A DNA stretch of 64,000 nucleotides from Enterococcus montenegrensis (GCF_029983095.1 NZ_CP120467.1:976001-1040000); one strand, 5' to 3'. Positions 1-8,611 are shown, counted from the first letter of the stretch. Notes: generated by a model not told the origin, from the letters alone. Program-made: numbers and translations.

Positions 1-24
1 AGCTTGAAGGCTGTCGTAAGATAA
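1..24 (+). CDS. possible 3' end of an upstream gene
   Basis: Frame 1 reads SLKAVVR and then TAA at 22-24, just before a strong terminator. That is what the tail of a gene lying mostly outside the window would look like. Eight codons are too few to identify a family, and the reading could be chance. Confidence 0.25.
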   Translation, partial: SLKAVVR

Positions 25-27
25 TAC

Positions 28-59
28 AAACCCGCCACTTTTATAGAGGCGGGTTTTTT
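28..59 (+). terminator. intrinsic terminator
   Basis: Perfect 9-bp stem AAACCCGCC (28-36) / GGCGGGTTT (48-56) followed by a T run. It ends the transcription unit entering from the left. Confidence 0.85.
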
Positions 60-283
60 AATTATCAGGAAAGTATCCCATTTTTTACGCACATTTTCAT
101 AGAATCTTTTTGGAATTGAGAATAATTTATAAAAAATCCCAATCTCAAAATTCGATCCGCTTTCATAAGTCGTAATAAAAGACAGATGAAGTAAACTAAC
201 TTATAATAAGTAAATCGAAATTCTTTTTTAAAGAAAGTAGATAATCTTAACGTGATGTTAGAGGAATTATTTGGGGGTATTCG

Positions 284-1675
284 ATGACTACTTTATTAAT
301 TATTGCTGTATTGGTGGTTTTTGCTGCACTGCTTTATGTGTTTTGGCGCCAACAGCAAAAACACTTGAAATTTTCAACCCGCGTCTTTGTGGCATTGTTT
401 GCTGGGATTGTTTTTGGCGGACTATTGCAATTAATTTTTGGCACAAAAGACGCTGTGACCGCTGGTGCTTTAGAATGGATTCAAATTGTCGGGAATGGTT
501 ACGTAAGCTTATTACAAATGTTGGTTATGCCACTTGTCTTTGTTTCAATTGTGTGTGCTTTTACACGCATGAAAGAAAGTAACAAGCTAGGAAAAATTAG
601 TTTTACCGTCTTGGCAACGCTCTTAGCAACAACAGCTGTTGCGGCGTTAATTGGTTACACGAGTATTGTGGTATTCAATTTAGATGGCGCCTCTTTTACG
701 CAAGGTGCAGCTGAATCTGCTCGCATTGCTGAATTGGCACAACGCCAGACACAAGTGGAAAACTTATCAATTCCACAACAGATTCTATCTTTTATTCCAA
801 CTAACGTTTTTGCTGATTTAGCTGGCACACGGGCAACCAGTACGATTGGGGTTGTAATCTTTTCGGCATTTGTCGGTGTTGCTTATCTTGGTGTAAAAAG
901 AAAAGCGCCAAAAGAAGCGGAATTTTTTGAAAAGTTGATGGACAGTCTTTACAAAATTGTCATGCGGATTGTAACTTTGGTTTTACGCTTAACACCATAT
1001 GGCGTTTTTGCCTTAATGACCAATGTATTGGCTTCAAGTGACTTTGCGGCAATCGTTAACTTAGGCAAATTTATTTTGGCTTCTTATAGTGCATTAATTG
1101 TCGTGATGTTGGTCCATTTACTTGTATTAAGTTTTGTCAAAGTCAGTCCAGTTACTTATTTGAAAAAAGCATTGCCAGTTTTAAGTTTTGCGTTTACTTC
1201 ACGTTCATCTGCCGGTTCAATGCCATTAAATATTGAGACACAAACCAAGGCATTTGGAGTGGATGATGCCACTGCGAATTTTGCTGCTAGCTTTGGTATC
1301 TCAATTGGACAAAATGGTTGTGCGGGAGTTTACCCGGCGATGTTAGCAACAATTGTTGCACCAACTGCCGGCATTGATATTTTTAGTATCCAATTTGTCT
1401 TAATGTTAATCGCCGTGGTGACGATTAGTTCCTTTGGTGTTGCCGGAGTTGGTGGTGGCGCTACTTTTGCTTCGTTGATCGTCTTAGGTGCATTGAATTT
1501 ACCGATTGCTATTGTTGGTTTGGTTATTTCAGTAGAACCACTTATTGATATGGCTCGGACAGCAATTAATGTCAGTGATGCGATGGTGGCAGGAATTGTC
1601 ACTTCCACAAGAATTAAAGAAATTGATCGTAGCGTCCTTGAAAATCCAGACGCTGTTATTGATACCCAAGCATAA
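284..1675 (+). CDS. tcyP: L-cystine/cation symporter TcyP
   Basis: Dicarboxylate/amino acid:cation symporter (DAACS) family membrane protein of 463 aa, the same length as I remember for Bacillus TcyP, which imports L-cystine. The N terminus is a hydrophobic helix followed by a basic linker (RQQQKHLKF), and several more membrane segments follow. The family's substrate-binding signature is clear: SSAGSMPLNIETQTKAFG at about residues 307-324 and GISIGQNGCAGVYPAM at about 338-353. The ATG at 284 is preceded by a G-rich site (GGGGGT). The gene stands alone, with a weak TATAAT at 202-207 upstream and a large hairpin terminator downstream. Cystine rather than glutamate transport is inferred from the TcyP-type signature. 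Confidence 0.9.
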   Translation: MTTLLIIAVLVVFAALLYVFWRQQQKHLKFSTRVFVALFAGIVFGGLLQLIFGTKDAVTAGALEWIQIVGNGYVSLLQMLVMPLVFVSIVCAFTRMKESNKLGKISFTVLATLLATTAVAALIGYTSIVVFNLDGASFTQGAAESARIAELAQRQTQVENLSIPQQILSFIPTNVFADLAGTRATSTIGVVIFSAFVGVAYLGVKRKAPKEAEFFEKLMDSLYKIVMRIVTLVLRLTPYGVFALMTNVLASSDFAAIVNLGKFILASYSALIVVMLVHLLVLSFVKVSPVTYLKKALPVLSFAFTSRSSAGSMPLNIETQTKAFGVDDATANFAASFGISIGQNGCAGVYPAMLATIVAPTAGIDIFSIQFVLMLIAVVTISSFGVAGVGGGATFASLIVLGALNLPIAIVGLVISVEPLIDMARTAINVSDAMVAGIVTSTRIKEIDRSVLENPDAVIDTQA

Positions 1676-1680
1676 TAACA

Positions 1681-1759
1681 AAAACAGTAAGGAAAACGCG
1701 TAAAGTTAAAATAGAGAACTCTATTTTGTCTTTACGCGTTTAATCCTTACTGTTTTATT
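1681..1759 (+). terminator. long nested hairpin terminator of tcyP
   Basis: AAAACAGTAAGGA (1681-1693) pairs with TCCTTACTGTTTT (1744-1756). Nested inside are AAACGCGTAAAG/CTTTACGCGTTT and AAAATAGAG/CTCTATTTT, giving a nearly continuous hairpin of about 76 nt that ends in a T-rich tail. Confidence 0.8.
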
Positions 1760-2124
1760 TCGTTTTAATAAAAATGTTTCACAAAAAAATATTGCAATCT
1801 ACTTAAATGTAATAGATAGCAGAATTATCATTGTCTTATCGAAGATAAATTAAAAGCAAGTTTCTTTTCTTGCGGAGATGTTTCACAATAGGCCAATCTT
1901 TTTCCACAATTAAAAAAAGGTATTAGAAAAAATGGGGGAATCCGAGTGGAAAAAATTTAAAAAGGATTGTTTCCTGAATATCTTTTTGCTAGAATGGAAA
2001 ATCAAGCCGAATTTCTTTTTTGTAACAAATTGGTAGAAAATAATTTTTATTGAAATTTTTTGGCTAAAAAAGTGATAATATTTCTTTTTTATCTTTTTTA
2101 GAAATTTTACTTTATGCTCTATGA
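1760..2124. other. AT-rich intergenic region
   Basis: About 365 bases between the tcyP terminator and the promoter of the first Mga-like gene. I see no ORF with a ribosome-binding site and no RNA-like fold, only AT-rich sequence. Confidence 0.5.
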
Positions 2125-2179
2125 TATAATGGCAGTGTTTTTAAAAGGTAGTACCAATTGTTAGCAACTATCTTTTAAA
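2125..2179 (+). promoter_or_regulatory. promoter -10 and 5'-leader hairpin of Mga-like gene
   Basis: TATAAT at 2125-2130 is followed by the inverted repeat TTTAAAAGGTAGT (2140-2152) / ACTATCTTTTAAA (2167-2179), 13 bp with one G:T pair and a 14-nt loop. There is no T run, so it is not a terminator. It lies at the expected transcript start and could be an operator or a leader stem. Confidence 0.5.
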
Positions 2180-2199
2180 GCTAGAGAAGAGGTTATACG

Positions 2200-2517
2200 A
2201 TGTACAGAAGAGAACTCCTAAATGACTGGGATAAAAAAATTATGGAATTTCTCCGTTTTCTGACCCAAAGAGGAAATCGTGCTACTAAAAAAGCAGTCGC
2301 GCAAAAATTAGCACTGACAAGACCAACCTTGTTGAAACTAGTGGCAGATATTCAAGCAATTTTTAAGGATATGGAAGGGTTCCAACTGACTGCTTCCAAC
2401 TATGAATATTATTTACATATTGATTTAACTCAGAATTTAAGTTTTATTACAAAATATTTGATGCAATATTCCCGTAAGTATAAGATTTTAAAAGAGATTT
2501 TTTTCGTGAAAATGTGA
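2200..2517 (+). pseudogene. Mga-like regulator, N-terminal part (frameshifted)
   Basis: This is the first third of an Mga/AtxA-type transcription regulator. It carries the N-terminal winged-helix segment (residues about 20-55, with the helix-turn-helix-like AVAQKLALTRPTLLKLVADI) and the start of the second Mga-type HTH (YSRKYKILKEIFF). The frame runs into TGA at 2515-2517, just after a T7 tract at 2498-2504. One extra T would give EIFFRENVNVNYF and join it to the next reading frame, restoring a product of about 496 aa, the usual size for the family and close to the intact paralogue at 4712-6226. It may be a disrupted gene, a phase-variable gene or a sequencing error. Confidence 0.75.
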
Positions 2518-3689
2518 ATGTTAACTATTTTTGCGATTTAAATGGGTTAAGTATGGCAACTTATTATGCTGAGGTAAAGGAACTGAATCAATTATTACTT
2601 GAATTTGATTTGGTTATTAAAAATAATCAAATTCAAGGTTCTGAATTGCAAATTCGTCATTTTTTCAGTTCTCTTTTTTTTCATACACTTCCTGTTACAA
2701 AGATTGAACAATTACAAGAGCAGTTGTTACCGACCGCGTTTATTTCTGATTTAGAACAATGCTTAGAAATTCGCGTTAATCATTGTTTTTTACATGAATT
2801 GACCCTCTACTTATGGGTCGTGAAAATTCGCAGTGAACAAGGAAAAGATCAGCTAGCCACTGAGGCTGATTTTGTGGCGGAAATCCGCAACCTAGGTAAT
2901 CGGGAGAGCTTTATTAGTGGCGTGCAGGAGATGTCTAGTTTTGGCATTTTAAAAAATTTATGCCATAAGCATTTAGTTTATTTTCCGACCCAAAAAAATA
3001 GTGAAGTGAGCCGCTTGATTTGCTTTTTCATGAGCCATCATTTTTCTTCTTCGGATTCTTTATTGTTCAGAGAATTAAAAGATCTAGGTCGAAGACATAA
3101 CTTTGTCAGCTTTCGTTTTGTGCAAACATTTCTTTTTCTATCAGAAGCTACCTCAACTAAAAATAGTTATGTCGTCTATAATGTAATCAAGTCGATTTGG
3201 CAAAATATTTTGCTAAAAGGACAGATTATGATGGATCAAGCTATCTTCTTTAATCGCTATTTAGAGGAATTGGAAGCTATTAATCAAAAAAAACATTTTG
3301 ATGGGATTGTTTTGCAATTAGAAAGTTACTTTCCAGAATTATTTTTTCATCAAAAGATCACCGATCCGCTACGGGGTGATTTAGGACGGGCCTTTTTATA
3401 TTTACAAGAAGAAAAAGAAGCCTTGTATCATGTGGGGATTTATTATGTCGGCAACCAACTTTTGGCCCGGCAGATGACGGAATATTATCTGTATGAGCTG
3501 AATAAGTATCCCAATCTATATGCCACTGCTTGGAATAGCAGTAGTGACTTTGATATCGTATTAAGTAATTATGAAATTGGTGATTTAATTCAAAAAGAAC
3601 AATTGTTTTATATTAATGTTTCTCATCCGGAGTTGAATATTCAAGAAATTTTGAAATATGTAAAAACAAAACAAAAACGGGTAGGGTAA
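2514..3689 (+). pseudogene. Mga-like regulator, C-terminal part (frameshifted)
   Basis: Continuation of the frameshifted Mga-like regulator. It starts in the second HTH (LNGLSMATYYAEVKELNQLL, residues about 8-27) and continues through the PRD-like middle region to an EIIB-like C terminus. The only available start is a GTG at 2514 inside the upstream frame, with no ribosome-binding site, so independent translation is unlikely. In Mga/AtxA proteins the PRD and EIIB-like parts are sites for PTS-dependent phosphorylation and dimerisation. Targets cannot be read from the sequence. The gene is closed by a terminator at 3794-3837. Confidence 0.75.
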
Positions 3690-3793
3690 AAAAGTTAGGC
3701 TAAAATTAGTAGGATAAAGCTCCTAGCACAAATAGAATTCTCTTATTGGCTGTATATCGGCTAAATTTCATTTAAATACTTGTGATAATTGAG

Positions 3794-3837
3794 AAATCCA
3801 AAAGCGAAGTTTTATTGTCTGAGCTTTTGGATTTTTT
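3794..3837 (+). terminator. intrinsic terminator
   Basis: AAATCCAAAAGC (3794-3805) pairs with GCTTTTGGATTT (3823-3834), followed by T residues. It ends the Mga-like unit. Confidence 0.85.
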
Positions 3838-3950
3838 AGTAGCTTAAAAATAGTTTCCCGATTTTTCTAATATTTTTACAGGGGTGTAAAAAAATCAGAA
3901 CTTTTATTTCTATTAAATTGTTAGAATTTTATTAGATAAGGGGGAGTTAT

Positions 3951-4322
3951 ATGAGGAAAACAAAATTTACGAAAAAAATGATTTTAGATAAAGCCGCAAA
4001 GTTTGTTCAGACATATGGCTTTGATGAATTGACGACCCGTAATTTAGCCGACTATATGAAAATGAGTACCCAACCAATTTACAAACAATTTGATTCGATG
4101 CATGATTTAAAACAAGCATTGGTCATCAATTATTTTGCCAAAATTAATCAAAGTTTTGAAAAAGTCGATTATGCGAATGGTTTAGCCGACTTTGCCTTAC
4201 ATTTTGTCGTTTATAATCAGAAATGTTATGAATTGTTTTTACATATCTTTTTTTATCCCAAAAAAAGAGCACAACTTGTCGTGCGATTCAAACAATTTCC
4301 CAACAATTCTTTTATGATTTGA
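3951..4322 (+). pseudogene. TetR-family regulator, N-terminal part (frameshifted)
   Basis: TetR/AcrR-type repressor with an intact N-terminal DNA-binding domain (residues about 5-55). The recognition-helix region is NLADYMKMSTQPIYKQFDSM, very similar to the regulator at 34896-35474 (NIAKKMGISTQPIYLEFKNM), so the two are paralogues. After an A7 tract at 4260-4266 the frame drifts and stops at 4322. Adding one A switches it into a frame containing QQFFYDLIQADP, which continues to 4516. The restored protein would be about 188 aa against 192 aa for the paralogue. The start ATG follows a strong GGGGGAG site. Confidence 0.75.
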
Positions 4323-4516
4323 TTCAAGCAGACCCCAAATTATGCCAGTTATCTACAAGTCAGCAACAGCAGTTACAAGAGCAGTATTTTCTACTTCTAA
4401 TTGGAAGTGTGCTGACCCATCGCCGTTTCATTGAAGTGCAGCAAGAAAAAGTTATGTTGTTGCAACTAAATGATTTAGTAGACAATCTAACCCAACATAT
4501 CGCCAAACAAAATTGA
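4319..4516 (+). pseudogene. TetR-family regulator, C-terminal part (frameshifted)
   Basis: Continuation of the TetR gene in the shifted frame. It encodes the C-terminal ligand-binding and dimerisation helices (LQEQYFLLLIGSVLTHRRF and onward). The true in-frame junction is probably at the A7 tract near 4260-4266, so the coding sequence of this frame extends upstream of 4319. There is no independent ribosome-binding site. The ligand and targets are unknown; its position between two Mga-like genes suggests a regulatory cluster. Confidence 0.7.
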
Positions 4517-4711
4517 TGAAGTCTTTTAGTAAAGTAGAAGTAGCCAAATTGTAATAATGGCTATCTGCTAGCTAAAAGGCTTTTTTATTGTGGTAAAAAA
4601 ATCTCATAAAGGGGGATTTCTTTACTATTATTTGATGGAGGATTGTAAAATAGCTGTATTTTGCTACTCTGAATAAAGAGAGACGAAATAAATGGGGTTA
4701 GGGGCGATTTG

Positions 4712-6226
4712 ATGAACTTAAGGTCACTACTGAGTAAAAGCATGCTACGGCATTTACACTTATTAGAATTACTACATGAAAGTCAATATGGACTACCAAC
4801 AGATACGCTAATAAAGGAATTGCAATGTTCATTACCAGTCTTATTAAACGATATACGTCTAATTAATGAAGAACAAGATATCGCACAAATTGAGAAATAT
4901 AAAGGATTACATCAGCTTAAAATGCAAAAATCATCCTCCGTTAGTCGTTTGTATGCTGAATTTTTGCGGCGATCCTCGGAGTTTCAGATTTTTGAGGCTT
5001 TATTATACGAGCAGCACGATAATATTACCGAACTGGCAGGAGAATTATATTTAAGTGTTTCCAATACGCAACGTTACTTGAAAAAAATTCAAGCTGCTCT
5101 AAAAGAAATCGGCGTTGAATTAAAACATCGCCCTTTACGCTTGGAAGGAAAAGAAAGTACTATTCGGCAACTCTATTATCGTTATTTTTCAGAAAAAAAT
5201 TATCAATTGGAAATTAGTTTGCCAACCCTTACAAAAGAGCAACAAAATCTGTTGATCGACTTTGTAAAAGCGTTTCTTCAAAAAAATGGTTTTTTACAAA
5301 AACATATTTTTGTTCATCGTTTGGTTTATAATTTATACATTAGCTTATGGCGGATTAAAAATCACCATCATTTCTCAAAATGGCAATTACAAAATGAAGG
5401 TATTGCATTACCAACAGGAAGTGTGGCAACACAATTTCAGCAGTTGGTTTTTCAAGCTTTTAACTTTGCTTATGATGAGCAAAATTGCAAAGATTCATTT
5501 TGGCTTTTATATAGTGACAGCTTAATTTTGAACACAAATCAATTGGCAGCAATTTTGCAAAATAACGAACGTGGCAAGACTCATTTTGCCATTCACCAGC
5601 AACTGGTTGCCAAGTTTAGTGGACTGTTGACAAAACCCTTAACAAAAGAGGAACAAATAGAGCTTAGTTGTATTTTGCAAAATTTTTCTTTTCTCTATGC
5701 AACTGATGGTACTTGTGTAAATATTCTTCGTCTTGATAAAAAAGATTTCGTTGTCGCAATGGCAAAAACATATCCCTTTGGTGTAGAGAAAATTAAACAA
5801 TTAGTAACAGATATTGCCACGAGCTATCATTTTTATTTTGAAAAAGACTTCATTATTGCTTATGTATACTGGCTTATTACCTTTGTACCAGATTGGATGG
5901 AAAAAATAAAATTAAGTCACAAGAGACTTAAGATTTTGCTGCTTTCGAGTTTGTCGCCTACCGCAGAAAGCTATTTAGCTATGCAGATTACCAAAAAAAT
6001 TTATGGTAATTTTGAAATAGTGCAAGGAAATCAAGCCGAAAAAGACTTCATGACAGAAATTAGCCACTATGACTTAATTTTAACCACAGAAGATGTGAAA
6101 CTAGATGATAATTTGGCTGTGCTACATATCGACTCGTATTTGTCTTGGCACAATATTTTTTTAATACAAGAAAAAGTCAGTGAATTAACTGAAAATATGA
6201 CCGAACTAGCGGAAAAGGTGTCTTAA
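4712..6226 (+). CDS. Mga/AtxA-like PRD transcription regulator (intact)
   Basis: Intact 504-aa regulator of the Mga/AtxA class. It has an N-terminal HTH (about 15-55), a second Mga-type HTH (ITELAGELYLSVSNTQRYLKKI, quoted in part, about 108-128), a PRD-like helical middle and a C-terminal EIIB-like segment (LKILLLSSLSPTAESYL, about 410-426). Such proteins activate virulence or carbohydrate genes, and PTS phosphorylation tunes them. ATG at 4712 is preferred over TTG at 4709 because AGGGGCG lies at the right distance. The product is similar in size and layout to the frameshifted gene at 2200-3689, so the pair probably arose by duplication. No target operon is visible next to it. Confidence 0.85.
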   Translation: MNLRSLLSKSMLRHLHLLELLHESQYGLPTDTLIKELQCSLPVLLNDIRLINEEQDIAQIEKYKGLHQLKMQKSSSVSRLYAEFLRRSSEFQIFEALLYEQHDNITELAGELYLSVSNTQRYLKKIQAALKEIGVELKHRPLRLEGKESTIRQLYYRYFSEKNYQLEISLPTLTKEQQNLLIDFVKAFLQKNGFLQKHIFVHRLVYNLYISLWRIKNHHHFSKWQLQNEGIALPTGSVATQFQQLVFQAFNFAYDEQNCKDSFWLLYSDSLILNTNQLAAILQNNERGKTHFAIHQQLVAKFSGLLTKPLTKEEQIELSCILQNFSFLYATDGTCVNILRLDKKDFVVAMAKTYPFGVEKIKQLVTDIATSYHFYFEKDFIIAYVYWLITFVPDWMEKIKLSHKRLKILLLSSLSPTAESYLAMQITKKIYGNFEIVQGNQAEKDFMTEISHYDLILTTEDVKLDDNLAVLHIDSYLSWHNIFLIQEKVSELTENMTELAEKVS

Positions 6227-6244
6227 AAAGTGTTTTAGCGGTAA

Positions 6245-6302
6245 AAAAGACCGAATTATTTTAAAGATAGCAGTGGCTATTTTTAAATTATTCGGTCTTT
6301 TA
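6245..6302 (+). terminator. bidirectional terminator
   Basis: AAAAGACCGAATTATTTTAA and ATTATTCGGTCTTTT arms with an inner GATAGC/GCTATT stem. It lies between convergent genes and can serve both strands. Confidence 0.85.
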
Positions 6303-6320
6303 AAAGCATACCAGTAATAT

Positions 6321-7388
6321 TTATTTCAATTGAAAATCAAGCGTGACAGGATTGTGATCAGAATAAGCAAAATCTGTATCTACTACTGCGACATTTTTAA
6401 CCGCAATATTATCTGAAACAATAAAGCCATCGATCAAAGTCACGAAGGTGTGGCCTCTTTTATAAGCCTCATTTAAATTTCGAGCAGAAGGAACTTTGGC
6501 AGTTGCTAAATTGTTTACGGGAATATGAAATCCTTTGGGTAACTTGTCTTTTGGAAAAGGATGCGTCCAAGTCAAAGGCGTTTTGGCAGTGCCAAAAACC
6601 GCAGGAGCATCTCCTAAAATATCGTGATTAAAGTCGCCGGCAACTAAAACGTAATTGCCTTTTTCATATTCTGTTGTCAAAAAATCTGTGAGTTTTTTTA
6701 ATTGTGCATTTTGAATAGCTTTGTTTTTGGTATATGCTGATAAATGAATGTTAATTAAGACTAATGCTTTACCATTTTTGACAGGAGTTTTTGTTACTGT
6801 AAAGGCACGGTCATAGTCTAAAATTTTTGTGACGCCTTTATCAATGGGCAGCTGGTAGCGTTTGGCCTGCATTAATGAACTCTTACTCAACGTAACTAAG
6901 CCAGATTTTGTTTTGCCAATGGGCTCAGAAAAAGGGTAGAAGAGATAAGGTGAGTCATAGTTTACCCCATAGACACTATTATAGTTACCAAATTTTTGTT
7001 GGAGCAAATTTACTTCGTTAACGTGATAAGAACGATCACCATTTTCGTCAACTTCTTGATAGAAGACTAAATCTGGCTTTTGTTTTTTTACGGATTTGGT
7101 AATTCCTGCCAGATTTTTATAAACAATCCCTTTATTATCAGCCCGGGATTGTGTCCCGCCATCCATGAAGAAACTGTAAGTCGGTGGATAAGAAGCGTAG
7201 CCAATATTATACGTTAGTGCGCGGTAATTTGTGTTTGTTGCTAGGGTTTTCTCTTGCTGGGCTTTGACATTTAAATTTACATTATCGGCAATACGATGAT
7301 AACTCAAAAAGACATACCCTAAATATCCGCTTACTACTAAAAGAAACGTGCCTATGAGTAGTAAAATTATTTTCAACCATTTTTTCAT
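6321..7388 (-). CDS. membrane-anchored endonuclease/exonuclease/phosphatase-family protein
   Basis: 355-aa protein of the EEP (DNase I-like) fold. The N terminus (MKKWLKIILLLIGTFLLVVS) is an uncleaved anchor or signal, so the catalytic domain should face outside. The family motifs are present: TYNIG near 60, QEVDENGD near 113, NIHLS near 214, GDFNHD near 249, IDGFIVS near 320 and the C-terminal SDHNPV near 344. These are the metal and phosphate ligands of the family. The substrate could be nucleic acid, a phospholipid or a phosphorylated sugar; the sequence does not decide. The start has a strong AGGAGG site and a promoter at 7409-7437. It is monocistronic and converges with the Mga-like gene. 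Confidence 0.85.
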   Translation of the reverse strand: MKKWLKIILLLIGTFLLVVSGYLGYVFLSYHRIADNVNLNVKAQQEKTLATNTNYRALTYNIGYASYPPTYSFFMDGGTQSRADNKGIVYKNLAGITKSVKKQKPDLVFYQEVDENGDRSYHVNEVNLLQQKFGNYNSVYGVNYDSPYLFYPFSEPIGKTKSGLVTLSKSSLMQAKRYQLPIDKGVTKILDYDRAFTVTKTPVKNGKALVLINIHLSAYTKNKAIQNAQLKKLTDFLTTEYEKGNYVLVAGDFNHDILGDAPAVFGTAKTPLTWTHPFPKDKLPKGFHIPVNNLATAKVPSARNLNEAYKRGHTFVTLIDGFIVSDNIAVKNVAVVDTDFAYSDHNPVTLDFQLK

Positions 7389-7408
7389 TTTCTTACCTCC
7401 TGGTAGTT

Positions 7409-7437
7409 ATCCTACACAAAATCATAAAAACTGTCAC
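7409..7437 (-). promoter_or_regulatory. promoter for the EEP-family gene
   Basis: On the minus strand: GTGACA, 17-bp spacer, TAGGAT, just upstream of the ribosome-binding site. Confidence 0.5.
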
Positions 7438-7510
7438 ACGATTGAATTTACGAATTATTTTTTAGATTTTTTTTACTAGAGTTAACTTTAATGAAGTATT
7501 TTCAAGCAGT

Positions 7511-7528
7511 TTGGGGTATAATCCCCAA
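7511..7528 (+). promoter_or_regulatory. -10 box inside an inverted repeat upstream of msrC
   Basis: TTGGGG-TATAAT-CCCCAA: the consensus -10 hexamer (7517-7522) is flanked by perfect 6-bp inverted arms. This is the geometry of an operator whose occupancy would block the -10. The -35 region is weak. Confidence 0.5.
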
Positions 7529-7543
7529 CAAGAGGTGATGTGC

Positions 7544-8008
7544 GTGGCTTGGACGAAAGAAGAAAAAATAGCTGCTTATGAATTATTATTACTGCAACAA
7601 AAAGGATTACTTGAAATCGAGGATGATCTATTGGCAAATCTCGCCAATTCTTCTGCTTTATTAAAGGAAACTTTGCCGGATACTGTATTTTCTGGCTACT
7701 ATCTTTTTAAAGATGATCAGTTAATCTTAGGACCATTCCAAGGGCGCGTTTCCTGTACCCGCATTCAAATGGGGAAGGGTGTTTGTGGTGAAAGCGCTCA
7801 AAAACGACAAACAATTATCGTAGCCAATGTGAAAGAACATGAAAATTATATTTCCTGTGACTCTGCTGCGCTGTCTGAAATTGTCGTGCCTTTGGTTAAG
7901 AATAATGAATTGATCGGAGTCTTAGATCTTGATAGTAGTAAAACAGGTAGCTACGATGAAATTGATCAAAATTTTTTAGAGGAATATGCACAACTACTAA
8001 TGCAATAA
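7544..8008 (+). CDS. msrC: free methionine-(R)-sulfoxide reductase (GAF domain)
   Basis: fRMsr/YebR family, a GAF-fold enzyme that reduces free L-methionine-(R)-sulfoxide with thioredoxin. Counting from the GTG at 7544 the protein is 154 aa, and the three conserved cysteines fall at 71 (VSCTRI), 81 (GKGVCGES) and 105 (ISCDSAA). Their spacing of 10 and 24 matches Cys84/94/118 as I recall for the E. coli enzyme. SEIVVPLV and GVLDLDS complete the pocket. GTG 7544 is chosen because AGAGGTG at 7531-7537 is correctly spaced; the upstream in-frame TTG (7511) lies inside the promoter and ATG (7538) abuts the ribosome-binding site. The role is oxidative-stress repair. It is monocistronic. Confidence 0.9.
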   Translation: MAWTKEEKIAAYELLLLQQKGLLEIEDDLLANLANSSALLKETLPDTVFSGYYLFKDDQLILGPFQGRVSCTRIQMGKGVCGESAQKRQTIIVANVKEHENYISCDSAALSEIVVPLVKNNELIGVLDLDSSKTGSYDEIDQNFLEEYAQLLMQ

Positions 8009-8091
8009 ACAAAGTAGCTAAAAGAAAAATTACACAGACGATACGAAGAACAATTCATTAAAAATTAATGCTTTTCAATTTTTATTAGTTT

Positions 8092-8139
8092 AAAAAACTC
8101 TGGATAACAGTCTTTACGAGCTGTTTTCAGAGTTTTTTT
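8092..8139 (+). terminator. intrinsic terminator of msrC
   Basis: AAAAAACTCTG / CAGAGTTTTTTT arms with an inner ACAG/CTGT pairing, followed by T residues. Confidence 0.85.
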
Positions 8140-8159
8140 GTCTTTTTTGTTAAAAATAC

Positions 8160-8188
8160 TTGGCAGTATAATTAAATAATGGTATATT
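8160..8188 (+). promoter_or_regulatory. promoter of small CKPVGL gene
   Basis: TTGGCA (8160-8165), 17-bp spacer, TATATT (8183-8188). Confidence 0.65.
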
Positions 8189-8231
8189 TATATTATAAAA
8201 TAATGAAAATAAGGTTATAAAAGGAGAGACA

Positions 8232-8459
8232 ATGAACAGAGATAATATTAGTTTAGGTCATGTATATGAATGTAAACCAGTCGGACTACAACGTCGTGTT
8301 ATTGGTGAAGTTGTTAAAAAATTGGAGAATTGTCTAGTATTAAGCGTTGAAAAATATGATTTGGTTGATCATGATGAAATTCAAGAACGCTTTGGGAAAG
8401 TTGTTGTGAAATACTCAGAGGTTTATGGCAAAGCTGAAGTAGAATGTTTCTTTAGTTAA
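8232..8459 (+). CDS. small conserved protein, CKPVGL family (paralogue 1)
   Basis: 75-aa soluble protein with a good ribosome-binding site (GGAGAG) and its own promoter and terminators. The pattern VYECKPVGLQRRVIGEVV, then a beta-rich LVLSVEKYD and VVVKYSEVYG, closely resembles the 68-aa protein at 28127-28333 (TYLCKPVGLTSEVAGFV, VLISVTECE, LLVRYEDIRD). The layout, a K-x-x-GL-x-G-x-V strand turn with a central N-x-x-V, is reminiscent of small KOW/SH3-like DUF2187 proteins, but I cannot confirm that. Function is unknown. The single Cys in CKPVGL is shared by both copies. Confidence 0.75.
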   Translation: MNRDNISLGHVYECKPVGLQRRVIGEVVKKLENCLVLSVEKYDLVDHDEIQERFGKVVVKYSEVYGKAEVECFFS

Positions 8460-8469
8460 GTCAAACTAA

Positions 8470-8556
8470 GATTTTTAGAAAAAACAGGAGTCTAAAAATC
8501 AAAAAAGGACTTCAAAAAGTAGCTTGTAAGAATACGCTGCTTTTTGAAGTCTTTTT
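8470..8556 (+). terminator. tandem hairpin terminators
   Basis: The first hairpin is GATTTTTAGA (8470-8479) / TCTAAAAATC (8491-8500), perfect 10 bp. The second is AAAGGACTTCAAAAAGTAGC / GCTGCTTTTTGAAGTCTTTT (about 8503-8554) with a T run on the plus strand and an A run at its left edge, so it could also stop minus-strand transcripts. Confidence 0.85.
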
Positions 8557-8611
8557 ATAGTTTAGCCTGCGATAGTTAAAGAGGTGCCATACACCTGAGC
8601 TAACTTTTTAT

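Noticed and set aside
4517..4708. Terminator after the TetR gene
   Set aside because: TAGCC/GGCTA and the following T run are not contiguous, so no convincing hairpin-plus-T-tract can be drawn.
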